This document shows, piece by piece, positions 8,371-17,031 of a DNA stretch of 64,000 nucleotides; within the stretch, counting starts at the first letter, position 1; each line of letters opens with the position of its first letter. The notes under the pieces are model-generated. The model was not told the DNA's origin, searched no databases, and saw nothing but the letters and a program-made list of their open reading frames with translations. Origin of the DNA: Thioalkalivibrio sp. K90mix. Its GTDB lineage: Bacteria > Pseudomonadota > Gammaproteobacteria > Ectothiorhodospirales > Ectothiorhodospiraceae. Location of the stretch: positions 2,163,501-2,227,500 of the forward strand of contig NC_013889.1 in NCBI RefSeq assembly GCF_000025545.1. The letters run 5' to 3'. A program made the position numbers and the translations under genes.

Positions 8371-8788
8371 AATCCTTCCCGCTCCCGGCCCCGCCCTCCG
8401 GCTTTTCGCCCGCGGGCTTTGCGGACGCCTGATCGCCCGCCTTCTGCGCGTCCCCCTTGCCGGGCTTCTTCCGGTTCTTGCCGGCCCGTTGACGACGCAC
8501 CTCTTTCGGATCGGCGATCAACGGCCGATAGATCTCGATGCGATCCTTCGGGCGCAACACCGTGTCGCGTCGGGTGAGCTTGCCGAAGATCCCCACCTTG
8601 GCGTTGTCCAGATCGATCTCGGGAAACTGCGCGTCGATCTCCGACTGGCGCAGGGCCGCGTCCACGGTCGTGCCTTCGGGCACGACCAAGGGCAGGATCA
8701 CCTGGCGGTCGGGGCGCGCATAGGCGACCTCGATACGGATTGTCCCGTCCCCCGCCTCCGAGCTGACGGCCTCCCGATCATCGGACAC
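8357..8788 (-). CDS. rnfH: RnfH family protein (UPF0125)
   Basis: RnfH-like proteins have a ubiquitin-like/ThiS-type beta-grasp fold and are encoded next to ratA; their function is not settled. The core shows IRIEVAYARPDRQVILPLVVPEGTTV, IDLDNAKVGIFGKLTRRDTVLRPKDRIEIYRPL and DPKEVRRQRA, all typical of the family. The C-terminal ~45 residues are a low-complexity Lys/Gly/Ala/Asp tail not needed for the fold. No ATG fits. I use the GTG at 8788, which overlaps the ratA 3' end by 11 bp and implies coupling. Total length is 143 residues, longer than the usual ~100 because of the tail. Confidence 0.88.
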   Translation of the reverse strand: MSDDREAVSSEAGDGTIRIEVAYARPDRQVILPLVVPEGTTVDAALRQSEIDAQFPEIDLDNAKVGIFGKLTRRDTVLRPKDRIEIYRPLIADPKEVRRQRAGKNRKKPGKGDAQKAGDQASAKPAGEKPEGGAGSGKDSAGD

Positions 8789-9218
8789 CGTAGACCTCGC
8801 GCGCGCGCCGCACAAAGGCGTCGACAAAGGAGTTGGCCAGCTGGTGGAAGATCGGTCCGATCGCGAACGACATCAGGCGGCTGGCAAACTCGAATTCCAG
8901 CTCCAGCGCGATGCGCGTCTGGCCATTGTCCAGCTCGGTGAAACTCCAGGTGCCGTGCAGGCGACGAAACGGTCCGTCCGCCAGACGAATGTCGATGCGC
9001 TCGGGGCGCTGCACGCGATTGCGCGTCGTGAACGACTTGTGCAGGGCGCCCTTGGCCATCTCGATGGTCCCCTCCACCTCATCCTCTCCGCGCATGCGCG
9101 CACGCGAGCTGCGGCAACCCGGCAGAAATTCCGAGTAGGAATCCACGTCATTGACAAGGTCGAACATCTGCTCGCGGGAGTACGGGACCTCCGCCGAGCG
9201 CCGGACTGTCGAGGACAT
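8778..9218 (-). CDS. ratA: RatA-like polyketide cyclase/START-domain protein
   Basis: This 146-residue SRPBCC/START-domain protein is of the RatA (YfjG) family. RatA in E. coli binds 50S subunits and blocks 70S formation; its eukaryotic relative Coq10 binds ubiquinone. Family motifs seen are SAEVPYSREQMFDLVNDVDSYSEFLPGC near the N-terminus, IEMAKGALHKSFTTRN, and WSFTELDNGQTRIALELEFEFASR. It starts one base inside the stop of the upstream symporter gene (TGATG) and overlaps rnfH, so the three genes are read as one unit. The genomic pairing with rnfH and smpB is classical. Confidence 0.9.
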   Translation of the reverse strand: MSSTVRRSAEVPYSREQMFDLVNDVDSYSEFLPGCRSSRARMRGEDEVEGTIEMAKGALHKSFTTRNRVQRPERIDIRLADGPFRRLHGTWSFTELDNGQTRIALELEFEFASRLMSFAIGPIFHQLANSFVDAFVRRAREVYGVR

Positions 9219-10576
9219 CAAATAAGCTCCACCGCGCGCAGGAACACAAACAGAATGGCAATCGGGGCCACGAAGCGCACCAGGAAATACCAGACCTGGT
9301 ACAGACCCCCGAGTTTCATGCGCAGCTCGGACTGGACCGAGCGCTCGGTCATGCGCCAGCCCACAAATACCGCGATCAGAAACCCGCCCAGCGGGAGCAG
9401 GATGTTAGCAGTCACGTAGTCCAGCAGGTCCAGGATCCCCATGTTGAACAGGGTGTAATCCGACCAGACGTTCAGCGACAGCAAGGCCCCGATCCCCAGC
9501 AGCCAGGCGGCGATGGCAATGCTGGCGCTCGCGGCCACGCGCGTCATGCCGACATTCTCCACCAGATAGGCGACCGCCGGCTCGATGATGGAGATCGACG
9601 ACGTCCAGGCCGCGAACACCAGCAGCACAAAGAACATCGTCCCGAAGTAGAGCCCGCCCGGCATCTCCGCGAACGACAGCGGCAGCGTGACGAAGATCAG
9701 CCCCGGCCCCTGCTCCGGCGAGAGCCCCGCCCCCAGCACGATCGGGAAGATCGCCAGCCCGGCCATGATCGCCACCAGGGTGTCGGCCCCCACCACGGCC
9801 GCCGAGGTCCGTGCGATCGAGGCCTCGCTCTGCAGATAGCTGCCGTAGATCATGATCGCGCCCATGCCGAGGCTCAGCGTGAAGAACGCCTGCCCCATCG
9901 CCAATAGCACCGCGTTGGCCGTCAGCGCCGAGAAGTCCGGATACAGCAGGAACTCCAGCCCCGCGATAAAGCGCCCTTCCACCATTGCGTAGCCGACCAT
10001 CACCACCAGCATCACGAACAGCAGCGGCATCAGGATGGTCACGGCCTTCTCCAGACCGGACTGCACCCCGCGTGCGACCACCATCGCGGTCATCACCATG
10101 AAGATCGTATGCCAGGCCAGCAGGGCCTCGGGATTGGAGAGCAGGCCATCAAACATGGCCTCCGAGCCATCCGCATCCAGGCCCATGAAGCCGCCACTGC
10201 CAGACTTGAACACGTAGGACAGCGACCAGCCGGCCACCACGCTGTAGAACGACAGGATCAGGAACCCGGCGAGCACTCCGATCCACCCAACCATGCCCCA
10301 GCCACGGCTCAGGCCCTCCTCGCGCGCCAGCGTCACCATCGTGTTGATCGGGCTCTGGCGGCCGCGCCGCCCCAGCAGGATCTCCGCCATCATCACCGGC
10401 AGGCCGATCAGCAGGATGCAGCCGAGGTAGACCAGCACAAAGGCCCCGCCCCCGTTATCACCGGCGATATAGGGAAAACGCCAGATGTTGCCGAGTCCGA
10501 CAGCCGATCCGGTGGCCGCAAGAATAAAGGCCAGGCGGGTCGTCCACTGACCGTGGATGGAAGTCGTGGCAGGCAT
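9218..10576 (-). CDS. Sodium-dependent neurotransmitter:sodium symporter (NSS/SNF) family transporter
   Basis: This 452-residue inner-membrane transporter of the LeuT/NSS family probably couples Na+ entry to uptake of an amino acid or related amine. The diagnostic TM1 sequence [34 protein letters not shown] is present without gaps, including the unwound GSAVGLGN ion and substrate site. About eleven to twelve hydrophobic segments follow. Family landmarks include [21 protein letters not shown] (TM6) and the later [14 protein letters not shown]. The ATG has AAGGAG six bases upstream. It is the first gene of a unit with ratA and rnfH. The substrate is not inferable; Na+ coupling would suit a salt-tolerant host. 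Confidence 0.9.
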   Translation of the reverse strand: MPATTSIHGQWTTRLAFILAATGSAVGLGNIWRFPYIAGDNGGGAFVLVYLGCILLIGLPVMMAEILLGRRGRQSPINTMVTLAREEGLSRGWGMVGWIGVLAGFLILSFYSVVAGWSLSYVFKSGSGGFMGLDADGSEAMFDGLLSNPEALLAWHTIFMVMTAMVVARGVQSGLEKAVTILMPLLFVMLVVMVGYAMVEGRFIAGLEFLLYPDFSALTANAVLLAMGQAFFTLSLGMGAIMIYGSYLQSEASIARTSAAVVGADTLVAIMAGLAIFPIVLGAGLSPEQGPGLIFVTLPLSFAEMPGGLYFGTMFFVLLVFAAWTSSISIIEPAVAYLVENVGMTRVAASASIAIAAWLLGIGALLSLNVWSDYTLFNMGILDLLDYVTANILLPLGGFLIAVFVGWRMTERSVQSELRMKLGGLYQVWYFLVRFVAPIAILFVFLRAVELI

Positions 10577-10808
10577 CAGCGGCTCCTTGTTGGTGGTACC
10601 CGTTCCATCGCTCGGCGCGGCCAGATCGATGCACGGTCAACGGCACATGGCGGCACAAGCAGGGCTTCGAGTCGCCCGGAATTGTGGGGCAGGCTTCCCG
10701 CGGGCTCAACTGTGCGCGGCAAACGCCGACCCGCGACGCGCGCGATCCTGTACGTTCGTGCGTGTTTCCTCGGCTTTCGCCCCGCGCGTGCAGTACACTG
10801 CGCGGGCC

Positions 10809-11288
10809 ATGGGAAAGCCAAACAAGAAAAAGGACGCCGGTTCCAACACCATCGCGCTGAACCGCAAGGCGCGCCACGATTTCTTTATCGAGGACCGCCT
10901 GGAGGCGGGGCTGGAACTGCAGGGCTGGGAAGTCAAGTCGATGCGCGCCGGGCGCGCCCAGCTCAGCGAGGCGTACGTGCTTCTGCGCAAGGGCGAGGCG
11001 TTCCTGTTCGGGGCCCACATCACCCCACTGCCCACCGCCTCTACCCATATCAACCCGGACCCGAGTCGCACGCGCAAGCTGCTGCTGCACCGCTCGGAGA
11101 TCAACCGTCTGATCGGTGCGGTGGAGCGCAAGGGTTATACCCTGGTCCCCATGGCCCTGTACTGGAAACGCGGCCGCGCCAAACTGGAGATCGGGCTGGC
11201 CAAGGGCAAGAAGGATTACGACAAGCGCGCGGCCAAGAAGGACAAGGACTGGCAGCGCGAACGCGCGCGCATCCTCAAAAGCGGCTGA
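10809..11288 (+). CDS. smpB: SsrA-binding protein SmpB
   Basis: SmpB binds tmRNA and delivers it to stalled ribosomes for trans-translation. The 159-residue product has the conserved start [23 protein letters not shown], then [31 protein letters not shown], and the basic helical tail [19 protein letters not shown] that mimics the codon-anticodon helix in the A site. The ATG at 10809 follows a TACACT box that could be a -10 element. It is divergent from the NSS symporter across a 232-bp region. The ssrA gene itself was not found in this window. Confidence 0.97.
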   Translation: MGKPNKKKDAGSNTIALNRKARHDFFIEDRLEAGLELQGWEVKSMRAGRAQLSEAYVLLRKGEAFLFGAHITPLPTASTHINPDPSRTRKLLLHRSEINRLIGAVERKGYTLVPMALYWKRGRAKLEIGLAKGKKDYDKRAAKKDKDWQRERARILKSG

Positions 11289-11309
11289 GGAAGCAATCGA
11301 GGCGTGGCA

Positions 11310-11612
11310 TCACTCCGGCGGTTGGGCCTGCCCCTTCCTCCACCAGTGGCGGGTCAGCCAGCCCATCTTGGTCACCGCCAGCACACCCGCCGTCAGTGCC
11401 TTCACAGGCCGCAGCAGGCGCAGCCCGCGCAGCTGATCGACCGCAAACCCCAGCAGGAACGCCCTGGGAACCATCTCCGGCGAACCCAGACGCTGTAACG
11501 CGCGCCACCAGCCGGTCGCACGCACATCGTCACGCAGTTCGTCGACCTCGCCCTGCAGCCGCAGGCGCAGTTCGCGAGCATGGCCCCGCAGGCCCAGCCA
11601 GGTGCCAGCCAT
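11310..11612 (-). CDS. YqjK-like small membrane-associated protein
   Basis: The 100-residue product is basic at its start (RGHARELRLRLQGEVDELRDDVRATGWW) and has weakly hydrophobic central helices. Its function is unknown. It is the last gene of a three-gene minus-strand group with a YqjE-like and a YqjD-like protein, separated by only 3 bp from the former, matching the E. coli yqjD-yqjE-yqjK order. That context is the main support, because the sequence itself has no diagnostic motif. It may be involved in membrane or ribosome association in stationary phase, as proposed for YqjD, but this is inference. Confidence 0.65.
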   Translation of the reverse strand: MAGTWLGLRGHARELRLRLQGEVDELRDDVRATGWWRALQRLGSPEMVPRAFLLGFAVDQLRGLRLLRPVKALTAGVLAVTKMGWLTRHWWRKGQAQPPE

Positions 11613-11615
11613 GGG

Positions 11616-12029
11616 CTACTCGGTATCCCGGCTCTCGGGCCGTGCGACCAGATTCCGCACCAGGGCGCGTGTCTCCGGGTAGGTCATGCCGTGCAGCAGC
11701 CGGCCGATCCCGCGGGCAACCAGCCATGCCAGCACGCCGGTCAGCGCCGCCACGATCACCAGCGACAACGCCGGCGACACGCCCGCGTAGGCCTGCAGCA
11801 GCATTACCACCGCCGCGACCAGCGCCAGCCACACCGTGACCAGCAGCAGCCCCAGCACCACCGCGAACACGATAACCCCCACCGCATTGCGCACCAGTTG
11901 CCGGGTCTCGGTCCCCAACAACTCGCGCGAATCTCCCAGGATGCGGCCGAGGTCCTGCATCACGTCCCCGGGGTCGGCGGTATCGGAATCCGATCGCTCG
12001 CGCGCCGGTCCGTCATCCTGCGCCGCCAT
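11616..12029 (-). CDS. YqjE-like phage-holin-superfamily membrane protein
   Basis: This 137-residue protein has an acidic, polar N-terminal 45 residues and two strong adjacent transmembrane segments (VGVIVFAVVLGLLLVTVWLA and a second at about residues 80-105), then a basic tail. This layout is that of the YqjE/holin-X superfamily. The 'holin' name is historical; in this chromosomal setting lysis is unlikely. It sits 3 bp from both flanking genes in the YqjD-E-K-like trio. Biochemical role is unknown. Confidence 0.75.
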   Translation of the reverse strand: MAAQDDGPARERSDSDTADPGDVMQDLGRILGDSRELLGTETRQLVRNAVGVIVFAVVLGLLLVTVWLALVAAVVMLLQAYAGVSPALSLVIVAALTGVLAWLVARGIGRLLHGMTYPETRALVRNLVARPESRDTE

Positions 12030-12032
12030 GAC

Positions 12033-12350
12033 TTACTTGCGGCGAGTCAAGGCCGAGAACAGGGTCCCCGCCACAAAGGCCAGGCCGATCGCCGTCAGCG
12101 GGTTGTCGCGCACATAGTTGCCGACCACGCGCAGGACGTCCTCGGAACTCTGACGCGCCTTCTCCGCCCTCTCGCGAACCTCTTCATCCGCATGCGAGAG
12201 GCCCTCGCGGATGCGTTCCTCGGCCGTGCCGGCATGTTCCGCCACGCGGTCCACGGCCTCGTGGGCCTGGGCCGCCACGCGCTCGGTCGTGGAGGCCTCG
12301 TGTTCCGCTTCGTCCTGCTTCTTCGCACTGCTGCTTTTCGTCGTTGCCAT
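12033..12350 (-). CDS. YqjD/ElaB family (DUF883) protein
   Basis: This 105-residue protein has a long charged amphipathic helix (about residues 15-75, rich in Glu, Ala and Arg) and a C-terminal transmembrane segment NPLTAIGLAFVAGTLFSAL followed by RRK. This is the classic architecture of YqjD/ElaB/YgaM, C-tail-anchored inner-membrane proteins that bind ribosomes in stationary phase in E. coli. The ATG at 12350 has AAGGAG eight bases upstream; the GTG at 12359 would be too close to that site. It leads the trio with the YqjE-like and YqjK-like genes. Confidence 0.85.
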   Translation of the reverse strand: MATTKSSSAKKQDEAEHEASTTERVAAQAHEAVDRVAEHAGTAEERIREGLSHADEEVRERAEKARQSSEDVLRVVGNYVRDNPLTAIGLAFVAGTLFSALTRRK

Positions 12351-12362
12351 TACACGCACTCC

Positions 12363-13583
12363 TTATCGCGGGCCTGGATCATCTTCCGACCCCTCCCCCG
12401 CGGAATTGGTTGCAGGGTCTTCGAAATCACTCAACCCCGTCAGGATTTCCGGGTCTTCCTCAATCACCTCCGAGGTATCCACCAAGGCCGTACTCCACTT
12501 GACCCTGAAGTGCTTCCAGAGGCTGGCCACAAACGCCGACAACGGCACCGCCAGGATCATGCCGATAATGCCGCCCAGCGCCGTCCCCCAGAAGAAGATC
12601 GAGATCACGACAATCGCCGGATGCAGCCCGGAGCGATCCGCCATGATCTTCGGCGTCAGCAGCCAGCTCTCGATCAGCTGCACCACGGCAAACACCACAA
12701 GCACCAGCGCGACCAGCGTCAGTCCGCCGCCCTCAGGCTGGAGATAGGCCACCGGCAGAGCCAGCGTCAAGCCGACGATCGTCCCCAGATAGGGCACGAT
12801 ATTGAGAAACCCCAGCATCAACCCGAACAGGATCGCCGCCTGCAGGCCGATCAACGAAAACCCGACGGCCAGCAGAACCCCCATGATCAGGGCGATCACC
12901 ACCTGCCCCTGGAAAAACGCCGTCACGTAGCCGACAAACAGGCGACCCAGGAACATCAACTCACGCTGGGTCTGGGGCCGAAAGACCGACAGAACCTCGC
13001 GCCCACCCTCCTTCAGGCGTTCCCCGGACAGCAACGCAAAGAACAGATACAAGGGCACAAAGGCCAGCCCGACGACCACCGTCACGTAGTGCATCAGTTG
13101 CGAACCCACGCCTTCCAGGTTCGGCATGATGCTCTGGAGGTCCAGTTCTTCCAGCATCGAGGCCACGCGCTCGGTGGCGTTAGGGAAATTGCGCGAGAAT
13201 GACTCGTAGGCATTCTCCGCCAGCTCCGGGGCACCCTTGATGAACTCCTGAACCTGATGGCTCGCCGTAGGCACCACCAGTACCGAGACGACCACCAAGG
13301 CGATCAACACCACACCGAACAGCGAGCTCACCGCCCCCATCCGTGAGAATCCCGCAATCCGCTGCAGCCAGCGCACCACCGGGTAGAGGATCAGGCTCAG
13401 CACCCCGGCCACTGACAACGGCAAGAGCAGCGCGTAGAAAAACGACACCACCTGCCCCAGCAACCAGACCAGCAGGGCCACCAGCCCGGTCAACACCATG
13501 AAGGCGGCGAGCACGGCGACATAGCGGAACAATGTCCGCTCGAAGGCGCTGAATTCGATATTCGATTGCGGCTGGTTTTCCAC
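12363..13583 (-). CDS. AI-2E family transporter (PerM-like)
   Basis: This 406-residue integral membrane protein of the AI-2 exporter/PerM family (DUF20) has about seven to eight transmembrane helices. Family features are RTLFRYVAVLAAFMVLTG at the N-terminus, a pair of helices with LILYPVVRWLQR, a cytoplasmic amphipathic section, and the C-terminal GTIVGLTLALPVAYLQ, LTPKIMADRSGLHPAIVVISIFFWGTALGGIIGMILAVPL block. Members export autoinducer-2 or act as Na+/H+ antiporters in haloalkaliphiles; either is possible here. A GTG start is used because no closer ATG precedes TM1. The C-terminus is acidic. Confidence 0.88.
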   Translation of the reverse strand: MENQPQSNIEFSAFERTLFRYVAVLAAFMVLTGLVALLVWLLGQVVSFFYALLLPLSVAGVLSLILYPVVRWLQRIAGFSRMGAVSSLFGVVLIALVVVSVLVVPTASHQVQEFIKGAPELAENAYESFSRNFPNATERVASMLEELDLQSIMPNLEGVGSQLMHYVTVVVGLAFVPLYLFFALLSGERLKEGGREVLSVFRPQTQRELMFLGRLFVGYVTAFFQGQVVIALIMGVLLAVGFSLIGLQAAILFGLMLGFLNIVPYLGTIVGLTLALPVAYLQPEGGGLTLVALVLVVFAVVQLIESWLLTPKIMADRSGLHPAIVVISIFFWGTALGGIIGMILAVPLSAFVASLWKHFRVKWSTALVDTSEVIEEDPEILTGLSDFEDPATNSAGEGSEDDPGPR

Positions 13584-13722
13584 GCAGGGCTCGCATGAGG
13601 GGATCGTTCGACCGTAACCACCCGGCCATGATCTGCCACGGTGCGCACCACCGTTTCAGGCACTGCGTCACAAAAATATGGCGCTCGACCCTGGCCCGCG
13701 CCAGAGGGACGCTATTCAATCC

Positions 13723-13944
13723 CTAGAACAAGTCCGCCCACTCCGTCAGGGCAAACCAGATCACGTAGCCCCCGTAGAGAATCAGGAAAATGATGCTGAG
13801 GATGGTGATCGGGCGAAAGCCCTTCACCCGCACCTCGTAGGAGACATCCTCGCCGCGTGCTCGCCGGCGCCGCACCTCCAGCCAGCGCGATACCCGCCAC
13901 CAGACAAACAGCAGGATCAGGACAACGGTCAGGAACTTCAGCAT
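13723..13944 (-). CDS. Small two-helix membrane protein of unknown function
   Basis: This 73-residue protein has an N-terminal hydrophobic helix (MLKFLTVVLILLFVWWRVSR), a charged stretch rich in Arg (RRRRARGEDVSYEVRVKGFR), and a second helix ILSIIFLILYGGYVIWF. GAGGAA lies upstream of the ATG. No family is recognised. It stands alone, transcribed away from a foldback element that begins 29 bp upstream of its start, so its promoter may be affected by that insertion. Reality as a gene is supported by coding-like composition and the ribosome-binding site only. Confidence 0.6.
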   Translation of the reverse strand: MLKFLTVVLILLFVWWRVSRWLEVRRRRARGEDVSYEVRVKGFRPITILSIIFLILYGGYVIWFALTEWADLF

Positions 13945-13972
13945 CGCGGTTCATTTCCTCGCACGGGACTGA

Positions 13973-14240
13973 GGGAAACACTGATCAATGTACACGCTCG
14001 CGCTCGAGTCGCTTTTGCGTGCGTTTAATGCGCGGCGACTGCCGTGCAGTCATTCTGCACAAGGGAGCCGCAACGCCGTTCCCGCGCAAAAGCGGCCGAG
14101 CCCCTTCGGGGTTGGTACCCCAGGTTCCGCGATCCTGCGTTGCACCGCTTGCGGCTAGAACCACTACCCGCTGCACGCCGCGCCTTGTCTCGGAAAACCT
14201 GGGGTACCAACGCGAGTGTGCACATCGATCAGTGTTTCCC
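13973..14240. mobile_element. MITE-like foldback element, copy 1
   Basis: This 268-bp element has 30-bp terminal inverted repeats that begin GGGAAACACTGATC on both sides (left 13973-14002, right on the opposite strand ending 14240), with about three mismatches. A second inverted pair lies inside: GTTGGTACCCCAGG near 14120 and its complement near 14195-14212. It carries no ORF. Blocks such as CCGTGCAGTCATTCTGCAC and CCACTACCCGCTGCACG are shared with copy 2 at 41791-42099. CTAG follows the right end and CTGAG precedes the left, so any target duplication is imperfect. It is probably mobilised in trans by an IS5-like transposase, which is inference. Confidence 0.7.
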
Positions 14241-14344
14241 TAGGGGAGTCGCTGAACGCGACACTACCCGAGAACGCCACCCGCCGCATCGTCATCCCAC
14301 CGCAGCACCCCACTTCGCCATCCCTGCCACAGCACAGCGACGAG

Positions 14345-14485
14345 CCGGGATCTCCATGGCCATGCACTACCCTAACGCCCGAGATCCCGGATAACCGCTC
14401 TGCGGTTTCCGGGATGACGACACAGAAGCTAATAAACGGCGTCCCGTATTGCCCGGGTCCCTGTGGGAGCCTGCTTGCAGGCGAA
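14345..14485. repeat. REP-like inverted repeats
   Basis: Between the foldback element and hrpB, GCCGGGATCTCC is inverted by GAGATCCCGG, followed by GGATAACCGCTCTGCGGTTTCC, which can fold into a second hairpin. Then comes the half-repeat GTGGGAGCCTGCTTGCAGGCGAA (14464-14485), a REP class also found at 25186. The gene-free stretch 13945-14508 contains this and the foldback element; the rest shows no signal. Confidence 0.5.
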
Positions 14486-14508
14486 GCCCCTGCCAGCCCC
14501 GACCCTGC

Positions 14509-17022
14509 CTACCCGCGCCGCTTCGTATGCCGCGTGGCCGGCGCATTCCATGGATCCTCCGGCCAGGGGTGTTTTGGATAGCGCCCCTTGAGCTCGCGGC
14601 GCACGTCGGGATAGCCGTTCTCCCAGAAGCTCTTCAGATCCTGGGTGACCTGCACCGGGCGCCGCGCCGGCGACAGCAGGTGCAGCACCAGCGCCATGCG
14701 GCCGCCCGCTACCCGGGGTGTCTCGCCCAGGCCGAACAGCTCCTGCAGCTTCACCGCCAGCACCGGGGGGTCCTGCGTGTAATCAATGCGATGGGCGGAA
14801 CCAGAGGGGACCTCGATCCGCGCCGGCGCCTCCCGCTCCAGTTGCTGCTGGTGATCCCAGTCCAGCCGCGCGCGCAGGATCGCTGCGAGGTCCAGCCGCT
14901 CCAGATCCCGACGCCGTGTGATCCCGGCCAGATACGGCCCCAACCAGTCCTCAAGGGCCCTCAGCAGCGCGGTGTCGCGCAGATCCGGAAAGCCGCCCTC
15001 GGGCATCGCCTCGTGCAACAGCTGGATGCGCGCGCGCAGCTGGGTCGCGGTGTCATCCCAGGGCAGCAGCGCAAGGCCCTCGCGGCGCAGCCGTTCGCAC
15101 CAGCGCGGGATGGTGGCGGCGGGGTCGTCCAGCGCGACCATCTGCCGCTCCACCACCAGCGTGCCGATCCGCCGGACCCGCGCGTTCTCCAGCCGTGCGC
15201 CATCCTCCACCCAGTCGCAGCGCGTCTCGCGATGGAAGAGTTCCGGGGCCTCCTGCTCCAGTGCGGCCAGATCCAGCGCCACCGCACAGCGGATGCGCGC
15301 CTCGCGGTCGGCATCCGTGCAGTCCACCGCGACCAGGTAGTCGGTATGCGCCAGACGCTCGCGTTCCGGCAGCCACGCGCCGCGACCGTTCCCCATCACA
15401 AAGCGCCCGGCCGCCTCGCCGCGACGCCGCGCGATGCGCTCCGGCCAGGCCAGCGCCGCCAGCACGCCCAGCGCCGAACTTTCGTCCAGCACTGCTTCCG
15501 TGCCAACGGGGCGGCCCCCGACGCGTGCCAGCGCCTGCTCCAGACGCCGCAGACCGGATGGCCAGGCCCGGCCACCCGAGCGGCGCGCGCGCTCCAGGCG
15601 CGCGCCCAGCTCCAGCGGTGGCTCCGGCCCGGCCACGCCGGGTTCTTCCACGGCTACCGCCAGTTCGCAGGCCAGGCGCGCCAGCCCCCGCTCCCGGCCC
15701 CGCAACAGCATATGCGCCAGACGCGGGTGGGCCGGCAGGCGCAGCAGGGCCTGCCCGTGCCCGGTCACCCGCCCGTCGGCATCCACCGCGCCCAGCTCCG
15801 CAAGGACCGCCTGTGCGGAGGCCAGGCCCTGCGCGGGCGGCGGCTCCAGCCAGTCCAGCTCGGCCACCGCCTCGCCCCAACCGGCCAGTTCCAGGGCCAG
15901 CGGCAGCAGGTCCACCTGCTGCATCCCCGGGGTGGCATAGTCCGGGCGCGCGACCTCGTCGGCCCGCGACCACAGGCGGATCGCCACCCCTGACTCAGTG
16001 CGCCCGGCGCGCCCGGCCCGCTGCTCGGCGGCAGCCTTCGAGGCCGGCCGCGTCACCAGTCGCGAGAGCCCGGTCGCGGCATCGAAGCGCGGCTCGCGGG
16101 AAAGCCCCGTGTCGATCACCACGCGCACGCCCTCGATGGTCAGGCTGGTCTCGGCGATATCGGTCGCCAGCACCACCTTGCGCTCGCCCGCCGGCGCCGG
16201 GCGCACGGCCCGGGCCTGCTCCTGGGCCGATAGCCGGCCGAACAGCGGTGCGATACGCGCGGGGCCGGCAGGCGTGTCCACCCCCTCGCCCAGGCGCGCG
16301 GCCACTTCGCGGATCTCGCGCTCGCCGGGCAGGAAGACCAGGATCGAGCCCGGCTCCACCGCCAGCGCGTCCCGAACCGCCTGTGCCACACCGTCGGCCA
16401 GCGGCGCATCCTTCGCCGTTGGGGCATAACGGACCTCGACCGGGAACTGCCGCCCACGGGCGCGCAGCACCGCAACGGCATCTGCCTCCGGGCCGGCCAG
16501 CAGCCGGGCCACGGCCTCGTCGTCGAGGGTCGCCGACATCACCACGATGCGCAGCTCCGGGCGCAGCAGCCGACGCACCTGCAGGGCAAAGGCCAGCGCC
16601 AGCTCGGCCTCCGGCCGGCGCAGATGGAATTCGTCGAAGACCACCGTACCAACCCCTTCCAGCAGCGGGTCGCCCTGGATGCGCCGCAGGAACAGGCCAT
16701 CGGTCACCAGCTCCACCCGGGTGCGCTCGGAGACCTTCTGCTCGTCGCGCACGCGGTAGCCGACCGTCTGCCCGGCCGATTCGCCCAGCTGCCCCGCCAT
16801 ATAGGTCGCCGCCATGCGCGCGGCCAGCCGGCGCGGCTGCAGCACGATCACGCGGTCCTCGCGGTTGCAGGCGGCCAGATGCAGCGGGACGCGGGTGGTC
16901 TTGCCGGCACCGGGCTCGGCCACCAGCACAGCGGCACCGCGCGATTCCAGCGCAGCATCCAGGGGATTCAGGAGATCTTCCAGCGCCCGGGCCTGCGGCG
17001 CCTCGCTCGGATCTTTACTCAT
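14509..17022 (-). CDS. hrpB: ATP-dependent helicase HrpB
   Basis: HrpB is a DEAH-type superfamily 2 RNA helicase of proteobacteria. The 837-residue protein has Walker A EPGAGKTT at about residues 36-43, the DExH box as FDEFHLR (DEFH), SAT in VVMSATLD, and motifs V-VI in TDIAETSLTIEGVRVVIDTG and QRAGRAGRTESGVAIRLW. The C-terminal HrpB-specific region includes YPDVRRELKGRYPKHPWPEDPW, a hallmark of the family. Length is typical. It is followed on the same strand by the preceding adaptor gene's end, 9 bp away, but functional linkage is not obvious. Its cellular role remains poorly defined in general. Confidence 0.95.
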   Translation of the reverse strand: MSKDPSEAPQARALEDLLNPLDAALESRGAAVLVAEPGAGKTTRVPLHLAACNREDRVIVLQPRRLAARMAATYMAGQLGESAGQTVGYRVRDEQKVSERTRVELVTDGLFLRRIQGDPLLEGVGTVVFDEFHLRRPEAELALAFALQVRRLLRPELRIVVMSATLDDEAVARLLAGPEADAVAVLRARGRQFPVEVRYAPTAKDAPLADGVAQAVRDALAVEPGSILVFLPGEREIREVAARLGEGVDTPAGPARIAPLFGRLSAQEQARAVRPAPAGERKVVLATDIAETSLTIEGVRVVIDTGLSREPRFDAATGLSRLVTRPASKAAAEQRAGRAGRTESGVAIRLWSRADEVARPDYATPGMQQVDLLPLALELAGWGEAVAELDWLEPPPAQGLASAQAVLAELGAVDADGRVTGHGQALLRLPAHPRLAHMLLRGRERGLARLACELAVAVEEPGVAGPEPPLELGARLERARRSGGRAWPSGLRRLEQALARVGGRPVGTEAVLDESSALGVLAALAWPERIARRRGEAAGRFVMGNGRGAWLPERERLAHTDYLVAVDCTDADREARIRCAVALDLAALEQEAPELFHRETRCDWVEDGARLENARVRRIGTLVVERQMVALDDPAATIPRWCERLRREGLALLPWDDTATQLRARIQLLHEAMPEGGFPDLRDTALLRALEDWLGPYLAGITRRRDLERLDLAAILRARLDWDHQQQLEREAPARIEVPSGSAHRIDYTQDPPVLAVKLQELFGLGETPRVAGGRMALVLHLLSPARRPVQVTQDLKSFWENGYPDVRRELKGRYPKHPWPEDPWNAPATRHTKRRG

Positions 17023-17031
17023 CTACTGCGG

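Noticed and set aside
11616-12029. Prophage holin
   Set aside because: The superfamily name includes holins, but the gene lies in the YqjD-E-K-like trio and no other phage gene is near.
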